Source: Amphibiibacter pelophylacis
GTDB taxonomy: Bacteria; Pseudomonadota; Gammaproteobacteria; Burkholderiales; Burkholderiaceae_C
Assembly (NCBI RefSeq): GCF_037688875.1
Contig: NZ_JAWDIE010000008.1
Coordinates: 1 to 64,000 of the forward strand
DNA: 64,000 nucleotides
Direction of reading: 5' to 3'
Part shown: positions 35,831 to 44,068 of the stretch, in pieces
Numbering within the stretch: position 1 is the stretch's first letter
Layout: each line of letters opens with the position of its first letter
The notes under the pieces: model-generated
Databases searched by the model: none
Told to the model about the DNA's origin: nothing
What the model saw: the letters and a program-made list of their open reading frames with translations, nothing else
Program-made: the position numbers and the translations under genes

Positions 35831-37030
35831 TTAGAACCAGCCTTTTTGCGCCAGTGTCCGCGACACCAGGGCACCCATCAGCGAATGGCCGTAGGGGGTG
35901 GGGTGGAAGCCGTCGGAGAAGGCATACCGCTGCCACCAGCCTGCCGTTTTGCCTGCGATGGCGTCCAGATTGGCGGCGGTGCAGGTGGCAAAGCTGTAGG
36001 AGGGCAGACCACTGGAATCGCGACCGGTGGCCGGGCAGGCCGTATCGGTGACGTTGGCCAGATCAAACTGAGCCGGGTCGGCGATCTGCGCGTTGAACTC
36101 GGTGTAGAAATCAACCAGCGCGATGCGGCTGTCGCTGCCCAGCGCGGCCGCCAGGGCCGTGTTGTAGGCCACAACCCAGCCCGAGGTCAGTGCGCGTGCC
36201 TTGGCGGCGGCATCGGCCCCTGCTGCGGCAGCGACGGCGTCACTGGCGCCCTGGGCTTTGGCCCCGGCCGTGGTCCGGGCCTGAACGCCGGACAGCAGGG
36301 CGGTGAAGCGCGGGGTTTTGCTCACGTCCGGCGTGTTGAGCACGGCCACGTGCGAGGCGCCTTTGTCCAGCAGGTCAGATTTGATTTTGGCGGCGAACAC
36401 ATTGGCCAGCGCCGTCAGGTAAGCCCCACCGGCTTGGGCCGAGTCCTTCTGGGCCAGCGCGGCCAGCGCCGGAGCACTGGCACTGCCCAGCGAGCCCAGC
36501 AGCGCCTGGAAGCCGGCAGGGCTTCCCGCCTGCGCCTGAAGGGCCGCACCCACCAGGTCGGCGACATCGTTGCCGCCGCCATCGAGCAGGATCAGGTCGG
36601 TCGCCTTGAAGCTGCCTTTGTTGGCGGCAGCCTCGGTGATCTGTTTCTGGATGGAGTCGGCCTTGGCGTTGCCCGTGGAAGCTGCGTTGATGCGCGCGCC
36701 CGACACGGCATAGCTGTTGCAGCTGGCCGAGGTGACTGTCGTGTCAGCCGGGTTGTAGTAGGAGCACAGCGTCCCGCCGATGCCCATGCCCTGCGCGACC
36801 CGCTCGGTCCAGACGACCGTGGGTTCGTTGCTGCTGCCCGTGATGGTCGCCAGCGTGCCTGCGACGTGTGAGCCATCGGCGGCTTTCAGCCCGACCGACG
36901 CCAGGCTGTCGCCCATGGTGATGACATTGGTCAGACCGGCGCGGTTGGCCGGCGCGTCAGAGCCCCCGCCTCCGCAGGCGGTCAGCAGGGCGGCGGTGGC
37001 CAGGGCCGCCAGTTTCCAAGTGTGTTGCAT
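35831..37030 (-). CDS. SGNH/GDSL-family hydrolase, predicted lipoprotein
   Basis: A 399-residue secreted protein with a lipoprotein leader (ALLTACGGGGSD; lipobox LTAC). The SGNH blocks are present: the nucleophile in ITMGDSLASVG, the glycine/asparagine block in LLDGGGNDVADLV, and the catalytic Asp-His pair in FSDGFHPTPYGHSLMG near the C-terminus. These enzymes are esterases or lipases with varied substrates. The middle region is alanine-rich. GGAGG precedes the ATG. It heads a two-gene unit with the OmpW-type protein. The substrate is unknown. Confidence 0.85.
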   Translation of the reverse strand: MQHTWKLAALATAALLTACGGGGSDAPANRAGLTNVITMGDSLASVGLKAADGSHVAGTLATITGSSNEPTVVWTERVAQGMGIGGTLCSYYNPADTTVTSASCNSYAVSGARINAASTGNAKADSIQKQITEAAANKGSFKATDLILLDGGGNDVADLVGAALQAQAGSPAGFQALLGSLGSASAPALAALAQKDSAQAGGAYLTALANVFAAKIKSDLLDKGASHVAVLNTPDVSKTPRFTALLSGVQARTTAGAKAQGASDAVAAAAGADAAAKARALTSGWVVAYNTALAAALGSDSRIALVDFYTEFNAQIADPAQFDLANVTDTACPATGRDSSGLPSYSFATCTAANLDAIAGKTAGWWQRYAFSDGFHPTPYGHSLMGALVSRTLAQKGWF

Positions 37031-37146
37031 CGAGTGCCTCCGTAAAAATGAACGACTGTGCGCTTTTAACTGAGCGCATCTTAATGCCTGCTCTGGCCGG
37101 GCGCCTCAGGGGTATTCCCCAAGGCGACCCACCGGTTCGTGCGGTT

Positions 37147-38310
37147 TTACTGCGCGCCGGGAATATTGCCTTCCACGCCCTGCACGTAGAAGTTGATGCC
37201 GCTCAGGAAAGCATCGTCTGCCACCTTGCCGGCGGGCAGGACTTCGTCGCCCTTCTGGTTGCGGATCGGGCCTTTCCAGATCACCAGGCTACCGTCTTTC
37301 AGGCCCGCCTTGGCGGCTTCGACCTTGGCTTTCAGCTCCGCGGGCACCTTGTCGCTGATCGAGACCAGATCGATCGCGCCTTCTTTCACGCCCCACCAGG
37401 TCTTCTGGTTGCCTTTGACCTCACCCTTGAGCGCCTGCTCAATCGCCTGCTTGTAGTAGGGCGTCCAGTTGATCACCGCCGAGGCCAGGTGGGCTTTGGG
37501 GCCGTAGGCCGTCATGTCGCTGTCCCAGCCAAAGCCGTACTTGCCGTTTTTCTCGGCGGTCTGCAGCACGGCCGACGAGTCGGTGTTCTGCATCAGCACG
37601 TCGGCGCCGCCGTCGATCAGCGACTGGGCGGCTTCGGTTTCCTTGGGCGGGTTGAACCATTCGTTGACCCAGACCACGCGCGTCTTGATCTTGGGGTTGG
37701 TGCTTTGCGCGCCCAGCGTGAAGCTGTTGATGTTGCGGATCACTTCCGGGATGGGGATGGACGCGACCACGCCCACGGTGCCGGTCTTGCTCATGCCGCC
37801 TGCGATGACGCCCGCCAGGTAAGCGCCCTGGAAGGTGCGCGCGTCGTAGGTGTTCATGTTGGCGGCGGTCTTGAAGCCGGTGGCGTGCTCGAACTGCACG
37901 CCCGGATTGTCCTGCGCCACCTTGAGCATGGGCTCCATGTAGCCGAAGGTGGTGCCGAACACCAGGGTGTTGCCCTGGCTGACCAGATCGCGGAAGACGC
38001 GCTCGGCGTCCGCGCCTTCGGGCACTTTCTCGACGAAGCTGGTGACGATCTTGTCGCCAAACTCGGCCTGCACGGCCTTGCGCGCCTGATCGTGGGCGTA
38101 CGTCCAGCCGCCGTCACCGACGGGGCCGACGTAGGCGAAAGCGACCTTCAGCGGGCCTTTGGGCGCAGCGGCTGCGGCCTCGGCGGCCGGAGCTGGTGCG
38201 CTGGCGGCGGGCGCGGCCGATTCGGTTTTGGGCGAGCAGGCGGCCAGTGTGGCCAGAGCGGCGGCCGCAGCGGTGGTGGCCAGCAGGCCCAGGCGGGGAG
38301 AGAGCGTCAT
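37147..38310 (-). CDS. BMP-family (nucleoside-type) ABC transporter substrate-binding lipoprotein
   Basis: A 387-residue protein with a lipobox at LATLAACSPKTE. The mature part has KVAFAYVGPVGDGGWTYAHDQARKAV, VFGTTFGYMEPMLKVAQDNPGVQFEHATGFKTA and YLAGVIAGGMSKTGTVGVVA, typical of the BMP/PnrA family, which binds purine nucleosides in characterised members. It is last in the operon ATPase-permease-permease-binding protein. An alanine-rich linker follows the lipidated cysteine. Ligand assignment is by family only. Confidence 0.9.
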   Translation of the reverse strand: MTLSPRLGLLATTAAAAALATLAACSPKTESAAPAASAPAPAAEAAAAAPKGPLKVAFAYVGPVGDGGWTYAHDQARKAVQAEFGDKIVTSFVEKVPEGADAERVFRDLVSQGNTLVFGTTFGYMEPMLKVAQDNPGVQFEHATGFKTAANMNTYDARTFQGAYLAGVIAGGMSKTGTVGVVASIPIPEVIRNINSFTLGAQSTNPKIKTRVVWVNEWFNPPKETEAAQSLIDGGADVLMQNTDSSAVLQTAEKNGKYGFGWDSDMTAYGPKAHLASAVINWTPYYKQAIEQALKGEVKGNQKTWWGVKEGAIDLVSISDKVPAELKAKVEAAKAGLKDGSLVIWKGPIRNQKGDEVLPAGKVADDAFLSGINFYVQGVEGNIPGAQ

Positions 38311-38355
38311 GGTCAGGCTTTCGAGGGTGAGAGAGTGAAAGGATGAAAAGCGGAA

Positions 38356-39273
38356 TCAGTGTCCCGGCCGGAAAGGCTGGCCCAGTGAGGCGGGCATGTT
38401 GCGGCGTATCCATTGCGCGTCGCTGGAGATCAGCACCAGCACCACGATGGTCACCAGGTAGGGCAGCATGGACAGCAGCGCGGGCGACAGGTTCAGGCCC
38501 TGTCCCTGCCAGTAAAACTGCAGCATGGTCACGCCGCCAAACAGCCAGGCGCCGACCAGCACGCGGACGGGCCGCCAGGTGGCGAAGGTGGTCAGCGCCA
38601 GCGCGATCCAGCCTTTGCCCGCGACCATGCCTTCGACCCACAGCGGCGTGTAGACCAGCGACAGATAGGCGCCCGCCAGGCCGCACAGCGCGCCGCCCGC
38701 CAGCGTGGCGCCCAGGCGGATGGCGCGCACCGGATAGCCCAGCGCGTGCGCCGAGGCGGGAGATTCGCCCACTGCGCGCAGCACCAGCCCCCAGCGCTGG
38801 CGCTGCAGCCCGTAGGCCAGAAAGGCGGTCAGCGCCATCGTCAGGTAGACCATGGGATGCTGGCGCAGCAGCGCCGGGCCGATCCAGGGGATGTCCGACA
38901 GGCCGGGCCAGAACCAGACCGTCGCCGCAGGCAGTTTGGCCTGGACGTAATCCACGCCCAGAAAGGCCGACAGCCCGCCGCCCAGCAGGCTGAGCGCCAG
39001 GCCCGTCGCATAGCTGTTGGCCTGCAGGTAGATGATGAGCACGCCCAGCAGCAGCGCCATGCCCACGCCCGCGCCCGCCCCGGCCAGCAGGCCCAGCGTG
39101 GTGCTGCCGGTGTGCAGGGTGGTGACGAATCCGGCCAGCGCGGCCATCAGCAGGGTGCCTTCGGCCCCGAGGTTGAGCACGCCTGCGCGCTCGTTGATCA
39201 GCAGGCCCAGACCCGCCAGGGCGAGCACGGTGCCGGAATTGAGCGTCGCGGCGATCAGCAGTGCGCTATCCAT
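38356..39273 (-). CDS. ABC transporter permease (nucleoside-type, second subunit)
   Basis: A 305-residue inner membrane protein with around eight hydrophobic segments. The motif INERAGVLNLGAEGTLLMAALAGF near the N-terminus is the signature of the sugar/nucleoside BPD_transp_2 family, as in YufQ/NupQ. AVGESPASAHALGYPVRAIRLGATLAGGALCGLAGAYLS forms the ATPase contact loop. Its ATG shares a base with the stop of the first permease gene (TGATG). It pairs with the product of 39273-40334. Confidence 0.9.
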   Translation of the reverse strand: MDSALLIAATLNSGTVLALAGLGLLINERAGVLNLGAEGTLLMAALAGFVTTLHTGSTTLGLLAGAGAGVGMALLLGVLIIYLQANSYATGLALSLLGGGLSAFLGVDYVQAKLPAATVWFWPGLSDIPWIGPALLRQHPMVYLTMALTAFLAYGLQRQRWGLVLRAVGESPASAHALGYPVRAIRLGATLAGGALCGLAGAYLSLVYTPLWVEGMVAGKGWIALALTTFATWRPVRVLVGAWLFGGVTMLQFYWQGQGLNLSPALLSMLPYLVTIVVLVLISSDAQWIRRNMPASLGQPFRPGH

Positions 39274-40334
39274 CAGACGCTCCTGCGGCGCACAAGGCGG
39301 TAGTGGATCAGGGCATCACACAGCAGCAGCATGAAGAGCAGTACCCCCTGGAAGACCGTGGTCATGGATTTGGGCAGACCCATGCGCGTCTGCGCCAGTT
39401 CGCCGCCGATGTAAAACAGGCTCATCAGGATCCCGGCCAGCACGATGCCCAGCGGATGCAGCCGCCCGACAAAGGCCACGATGATGGCGGCAAAACCGTA
39501 GCCCGCAGGCACGTAGAGCGTGAGCTGGCGCAGCGGCCCGGCCACCTCGACCGCGCCCGCCAGGCCCGCCAGCGCGCCGCAGACCAGCAGGCTGCCCCAC
39601 AGCGCCTGGCGCGAGGAAAACCCTGCATAGCGCGCCGCCGCCGGGGCCAGCCCGCCGACCTGCCAGGCAAACCCGGCCACGGTGCGGAACATCAGCGCCC
39701 ACAGTCCGATGGCGGCCAGCGGAATCAGCAGCACGCCCAGGTTCAGGCGCAGGCCCTGGAAGGGCCGGGGCAGCTGCGTGGCCGCCGCGAAGGTGATGGA
39801 CTGCGGAAAGTTGTATCCCTGCGGGTCTTTCCAGGGGCCGTACATCAGGAACTGCAGCAGCAGGATGGCGACGTAGACCAGCATCAGGCTGACCAGAATC
39901 TCGTTGGCATTGAAACGGTCGCGCAGCAGGGCCACCAGCGCGGCCCACAGCATGCCGCCGACCATCCCGGCCAGCAGCACCAGGATCCACCAAGGGCCAC
40001 TGCTGTCCGGCCCGGCCTGCATGCTGACCCAGCCCGCGGCCAGCGCGCCCAGCACAAACTGGCCTTCGGCGCCGATGTTCCAGACGTTGCTGCGAAAGCA
40101 CAGCGCCAGGCCCAGCGCCAGCAGCGTCAGCGGCACAGCCTTGATGCTGAGCTCCGACAGCCCGGACAGGCTGGACCAGGGCTGGATCAGAAAAAGCTGC
40201 AGCGCCTGCAGCGGCGGTTTGCCCAAGGCAGCGAACAGCGCCGTGCCCAGCGCCAGCGTCAGCACCAGGGCGAAAACGGGCGAGAGCAGGCGCAGGACGC
40301 GCGGTGGGGTGGTGCGGGCTTCAAGCGTCCACAT
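39273..40334 (-). CDS. ABC transporter permease (nucleoside-type, first subunit)
   Basis: A 353-residue inner membrane protein with about ten hydrophobic segments, resembling YufP/NupP. FRSNVWNIGAEGQFVLGALAAGWVSM and RFNANEILVSLMLVYVAILLLQFLMYGPWKDPQGYNFPQS are family blocks. Its start overlaps the end of the ATPase gene by 14 bases. With its partner it forms the translocation pore. Confidence 0.9.
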   Translation of the reverse strand: MWTLEARTTPPRVLRLLSPVFALVLTLALGTALFAALGKPPLQALQLFLIQPWSSLSGLSELSIKAVPLTLLALGLALCFRSNVWNIGAEGQFVLGALAAGWVSMQAGPDSSGPWWILVLLAGMVGGMLWAALVALLRDRFNANEILVSLMLVYVAILLLQFLMYGPWKDPQGYNFPQSITFAAATQLPRPFQGLRLNLGVLLIPLAAIGLWALMFRTVAGFAWQVGGLAPAAARYAGFSSRQALWGSLLVCGALAGLAGAVEVAGPLRQLTLYVPAGYGFAAIIVAFVGRLHPLGIVLAGILMSLFYIGGELAQTRMGLPKSMTTVFQGVLLFMLLLCDALIHYRLVRRRSV

Positions 40335-41844
40335 GGGGGAATTTCTTCATCGGAGGGTGGGGTCTTTGCGGCGCGTCGTCGGCGCCATCGTCGCGGTGGC
40401 TGTCCCACAGGCCGGACATCCAGGCGCCGATCTGCGTCATGGTGGTGTCCTGGCAGGCGACGCCGGGCGACAGGCGGCCATTGGCCATGACGTGGATGCG
40501 GTCGCTGAGGGCAAAGAGTTCGGTCAGATCCTCGCTGACCACCAGCAGGGCGCAGCCCTGGTCGCGCAGGGCCAGCAGGGCGCGGTGGATGTGCGACGCG
40601 GCGCCCACGTCCACGCCCCAGGTCGGCTGCGAGACCAGCAGCACGCTGGGCGCGGCGTCGATTTCACGGCCGACGATGAATTTCTGCAGGTTGCCGCCCG
40701 AAAGCTGCTGCGCCGACGTGCTGGCGCTGGGCGCTTTCACGCCAAAGGTTTTGATGACGCGCTGCGCCAGAGTCAGCGCCTTGTGGCGCAGGATCCAGCC
40801 CTGGCGCGTGGTCAGGTCGTCGCGTCGCGTCAGCAGCGTGTTGTCGTGCAGCGACAGGGGCGGCACCGCGCCCCGGCCCAGGCGCTCTTCCGGCACCCAG
40901 TGGATCCCAAGGCGGCGGCGCTGCTGCGGACTCATGCGCGCGATGTCGCGGCCATCGAGCTGGACAGCGCCGCCTGCGGTCTCGCCCGCGAGCTGCGCCA
41001 TCAGCGCTTTCTGGCCGCTGCCCGACACCCCGGCGATGCCGACGATTTCGCCCGCGTGCAGCTCCAGCCGCGCCGTGGGGGTGGTGACGCTCAGGCGCAG
41101 ATCGCCCCGGCCGCTCTGGCGCGGCGGCAGAGTCGGCGGATCGTTGCCCAGCATCAGGCGGGCCAGCGCGTCGTTGTCGCAGTCGGCGGGGATGACCTCA
41201 TCCACCACGCGACCGGCGCGCAGCACGGTGCAGACATCGCAGAGCTGACGAATCTCGTCCAGCTTGTGGCTGATGTAGACGATGGCGCAGCCTTCGCTGG
41301 CGAGCTGGCGCAGCAGTACAAACAGATCCTGCGCGGCCTGAGGCGTCAGCACCGAGGTGGGTTCGTCCAGAATCAGCAGCTCGGGCTCGGTGAGCAGGGC
41401 GCGGACGATTTCCACGCGCTGGCGCTCGCCCACGCTCAGGGTATCGACCAGCGCGTCGGCGTCCAGCGTCAGCTTGAGGCGCTGGCACAGCGCGGTCAGG
41501 CGCTGTCGAACTTCGGCGCGGCTCCACTGCGGCGACAGGCCCAGCCAGATGTTGTCCAGCACCGAGAGTGAATCAAACAGCGAAAAATGCTGGAAAACCA
41601 TGGCGATGCCCAAGGCACGCGCCTGTGCGGGCGAGCGCAGCGTAATGGCTTCGCCCTTCCAGCGTATCGTTCCTGAATCGGGCTGCACCGCGCCGTAGAT
41701 GATTTTCATCAGCGTCGATTTGCCAGCGCCGTTTTCGCCCAGCAGAGCGTGGATGCGCCCGGCTTCGACGCGCAGGCTGATGCCATCGTTGGCGATGACA
41801 TTGGGGTAGTGCTTGTGGATGTCGTGCAGTTCGAGGCGGCTCAT
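40321..41844 (-). CDS. ABC transporter ATPase with two nucleotide-binding domains (nucleoside-type)
   Basis: A 507-residue protein started at the ATG at 41844 (MSRLELHDIHKHYPNVIAND); the open frame extends 23 residues further without family support. The first domain has Walker A GENGAGKSTLMKIIYG, signature LSVGERQRVEIVRALL and Walker B LLILDEPTSVL. The second has a degenerate Walker A GVSGSGQKALM, signature LSGGNLQK and VLLVSQPTWGVD. This asymmetric double-ATPase layout is normal for RbsA/YufO-type importers. It is the first gene of the BMP operon, which starts about 145 bases from the nearby parS site. Confidence 0.92.
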   Translation of the reverse strand: MSRLELHDIHKHYPNVIANDGISLRVEAGRIHALLGENGAGKSTLMKIIYGAVQPDSGTIRWKGEAITLRSPAQARALGIAMVFQHFSLFDSLSVLDNIWLGLSPQWSRAEVRQRLTALCQRLKLTLDADALVDTLSVGERQRVEIVRALLTEPELLILDEPTSVLTPQAAQDLFVLLRQLASEGCAIVYISHKLDEIRQLCDVCTVLRAGRVVDEVIPADCDNDALARLMLGNDPPTLPPRQSGRGDLRLSVTTPTARLELHAGEIVGIAGVSGSGQKALMAQLAGETAGGAVQLDGRDIARMSPQQRRRLGIHWVPEERLGRGAVPPLSLHDNTLLTRRDDLTTRQGWILRHKALTLAQRVIKTFGVKAPSASTSAQQLSGGNLQKFIVGREIDAAPSVLLVSQPTWGVDVGAASHIHRALLALRDQGCALLVVSEDLTELFALSDRIHVMANGRLSPGVACQDTTMTQIGAWMSGLWDSHRDDGADDAPQRPHPPMKKFPHVDA

Positions 41845-41989
41845 CGGGGCACTTTGCAGCAAAGCGGCGGCAGTAAAAGACAGCGCCCGCAAGCTCTGGG
41901 CTGCGGGCGTCATTATTGTCGCTCATCCGTGAGGCGTCTCCGCCCGGGGCCGCTCCCGACGTGACCGGCCGTTGTAAAACGGCTTCGAC

Positions 41990-42005
41990 TGTTTCACGTG
42001 AAACG
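41990..42005. promoter_or_regulatory. parS centromere site 1
   Basis: TGTTTCACGTGAAACG matches the 16-base chromosomal parS consensus at 15 of 16 positions; only the last base differs. It lies 26 bases after the argC stop, between argC and the BMP-type transporter operon, and is the nucleation site for ParB encoded about 1.1 kb away. Confidence 0.92.
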
Positions 42006-42031
42006 TCGGCGCTCCGGATGATTGCGGATCG

Positions 42032-43000
42032 TTACAGGCTCAGGCCCGTGTTCTCGGGCAGACCCAGATGGATGTTCATGGACTGGATGGCCGCGCCCGA
42101 AGCGCCTTTGCCCAGGTTGTCCAGACGCGCCATCAGGATGGCCTGCTCGCTGCTGGCAAAGACGAACAGATCGACACGGTTGGTGTTGTTGCAGCTTTGT
42201 ACCGGGAAGAAGCCGCCGTCCAAGGCGTCCATCGGGTTGAGCGCATGCACGCGGATGTTGGCCTGCCCCGCGTAATGCGCCGCCAGCGTGGCCTGGAGGT
42301 GCGCGCCGTCTGCGTTCAGGCCCTTGAGCGGAAGCGGAATGCTCACAGTCAGCCCCTGCGCAAACGGCGCGACGATGGGCATGAAAATCGGCGTGGCGCT
42401 TAGGCCGCTGTGCATCCGCATTTCCGGCAGGTGCTTGTGCGCGAGCGACAGACCGTAAGGGCGTGGCGCCATCAGCACTTCGGTGGCGTCGGGCTGCCAG
42501 GGCTGGCTCAGCTTGGCCTCGTAATCGGCGATCATGGTTTTGCCGCCACCGCTGTAGCCGGTGATAGACGTGGCGCTGAGCACCGTGTCCGGCGCGATCA
42601 CACCCGCCTTCACCAGCGGATGCGCCAGCAGGATGAAGCCCGTGGCGTGACAGCCCGGGTTGCTGATGCGGGTGCTGGTGCGGATGGCGTCGCGGTGCTC
42701 GGCGCTGAGTTCGGGCAGACCGTAGGCCCAAGCCGGATCAATCCGGTGCGCGGTGCTGGCGTCGATCAGACAGGTTTTGGGATTCGTCGTCAGCGTGGCG
42801 GCTTCTTTGCTGGCGGCGTCGGGCAGGCAGAGGAAGGCAATATCAGCCTGATTGAGCATGGCGGCGCGCGCCTGCGGGTCTTTGCGCTTGTCGGGGTCGA
42901 TCTGGATCAGCGTCAGATCGCTGCGCTGGGCCAGGAGCTGATGGATTTTCAGGCCGGTCGTGCCTTCATGGCCATCGACGAAGACGAGGGGGGTGTTCAT
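42032..43000 (-). CDS. argC: N-acetyl-gamma-glutamyl-phosphate reductase, type 2
   Basis: A 322-residue protein started at the ATG at 43000 (MNTPLVFVDGHEGTTGLKIHQLL). It reduces N-acetylglutamyl phosphate to the semialdehyde in arginine synthesis. The catalytic cysteine is in STRISNPGCHATGFILLAHPL, and ITGYSGGGKTMIADYE and HKHLPEMRMHSGL match the shorter type 2 ArgC family (about 310 residues). It lies between the two parS sites, divergent from parB. The open frame continues upstream through parS site 2 to 43090, but that extension has no family similarity. Confidence 0.93.
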   Translation of the reverse strand: MNTPLVFVDGHEGTTGLKIHQLLAQRSDLTLIQIDPDKRKDPQARAAMLNQADIAFLCLPDAASKEAATLTTNPKTCLIDASTAHRIDPAWAYGLPELSAEHRDAIRTSTRISNPGCHATGFILLAHPLVKAGVIAPDTVLSATSITGYSGGGKTMIADYEAKLSQPWQPDATEVLMAPRPYGLSLAHKHLPEMRMHSGLSATPIFMPIVAPFAQGLTVSIPLPLKGLNADGAHLQATLAAHYAGQANIRVHALNPMDALDGGFFPVQSCNNTNRVDLFVFASSEQAILMARLDNLGKGASGAAIQSMNIHLGLPENTGLSL

Positions 43001-43054
43001 GGTGTGCATCTGGGCAGGGGCTACAATCCGCGCAACACACAGGCTGGCGGGGCT

Positions 43055-43070
43055 TGTTTCACGTGAAACA
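43055..43070. promoter_or_regulatory. parS centromere site 2 (perfect consensus)
   Basis: TGTTTCACGTGAAACA is a perfect 16-of-16 palindromic parS. It sits 34 bases upstream of the parB start and between the divergent argC and parB genes, so ParB binding here could also influence its own expression. Confidence 0.97.
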
Positions 43071-43104
43071 TCCACCCAAGCATAGCGCAAGACCGGAGGG
43101 TGGC

Positions 43105-44040
43105 ATGGCAGAGGTAAAGGCGAAACAGCGGCGGTTGGGGCGGGGTTTGAATGCCCTGCTGGAAGATGCTGCCGGTCTGGAAACTGCCCGCGATCCCGCG
43201 CAGGAAGCCCTGCGCATGGTCGCGCTGGACGATCTGCAAGCCGGGCGCTACCAGCCGCGCACGCGCATGGACGAAGGCGCGCTGCTGGAGCTGGCCGAAA
43301 GCATCAAGAGCCAGGGCGTGATGCAGCCGATTCTGGTGCGCGAGCGCCCGGTCAGCGTCGATGGCCCTCGGTACGAAATCATCGCAGGTGAACGCCGCAC
43401 ACGTGCAGCGCGCCTGGCGGGCCTGAGCGAGGTGCCGGTGCTGGTGCGCGAGGTCGCCGACGAGGCCGTCGCCGTGATGGCGCTGATCGAGAACATCCAG
43501 CGCGAAGACCTCAACCCGCTGGAAGAAGCGCAGGGCCTGCAGCGTCTGCTGGACGATTTCGGCATGACGCACGAACAGGCGGCTCAGGCCGTGGGCCGTT
43601 CGCGCAGTGCGACCAGCAATGTGCTGCGTCTGCTCAACCTGACCCAGCCGGTTCAGGTGATGCTGATGGCGGGCGACATCGACATGGGCCACGCTCGGGC
43701 GCTGCTGGCCGTCACCGACGGCGCGGAGCAGATTCGTCTGGCCAACGAGGTCGTGGCCAAACGCCTGACCGTGCGCAAGACCGAGGCGCTGGTGCAGCAG
43801 CATCTGTCGCCGAGCACTGCCAAAGAGAGCGCAGCCAAGGCGGCTCCCGAAAAGCACCGCGACGTGGTGCGCCTGGAAGAGCGCCTGGCCGACCGCCTGA
43901 CCGCCCCGGCCGAGATCCGTTGGCGCAGCGAGCGCGACAAGACCAGCGGCGCCCAGACCGGCGAAATCGTGCTGAAGTTCGTCGGGCTGGACGGTCTGGG
44001 CGCTTTGCTGGAGAAGCTGGGCATTGCCCAGGACGAGTGA
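43105..44040 (+). CDS. parB: Chromosome partitioning protein ParB
   Basis: A 311-residue protein started at the ATG at 43105 behind GGAGG. It opens with KQRRLGRGLNALLED, the ParA-interacting segment. The CTP-binding ParB/Srx domain shows QPRTRMDEGALLELAESIKSQGVMQPILV and GERRTRAARLAGL, followed by ENIQREDLNPLEEAQGL and a helix-turn-helix (THEQAAQAVGRSRSATSNVLRLL) that reads parS. The C-terminal dimerisation region ends with GLDGLGALLEKLGIAQDE. Its partner parA is about 25 kb upstream at 17720, an unusual separation for a proteobacterial chromosome. parS is immediately upstream. Confidence 0.97.
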   Translation: MAEVKAKQRRLGRGLNALLEDAAGLETARDPAQEALRMVALDDLQAGRYQPRTRMDEGALLELAESIKSQGVMQPILVRERPVSVDGPRYEIIAGERRTRAARLAGLSEVPVLVREVADEAVAVMALIENIQREDLNPLEEAQGLQRLLDDFGMTHEQAAQAVGRSRSATSNVLRLLNLTQPVQVMLMAGDIDMGHARALLAVTDGAEQIRLANEVVAKRLTVRKTEALVQQHLSPSTAKESAAKAAPEKHRDVVRLEERLADRLTAPAEIRWRSERDKTSGAQTGEIVLKFVGLDGLGALLEKLGIAQDE

Positions 44041-44068
44041 TCCCGGGCGTACCGTCTCAGAAGCCCGC

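Noticed and set aside
34014..36871. A very long plus-strand open frame opposite the aldo/keto reductase, ompW and GDSL genes
   Set aside because: Composition is Ala/Gly/Arg/His-rich antisense noise and it crosses three well supported genes.
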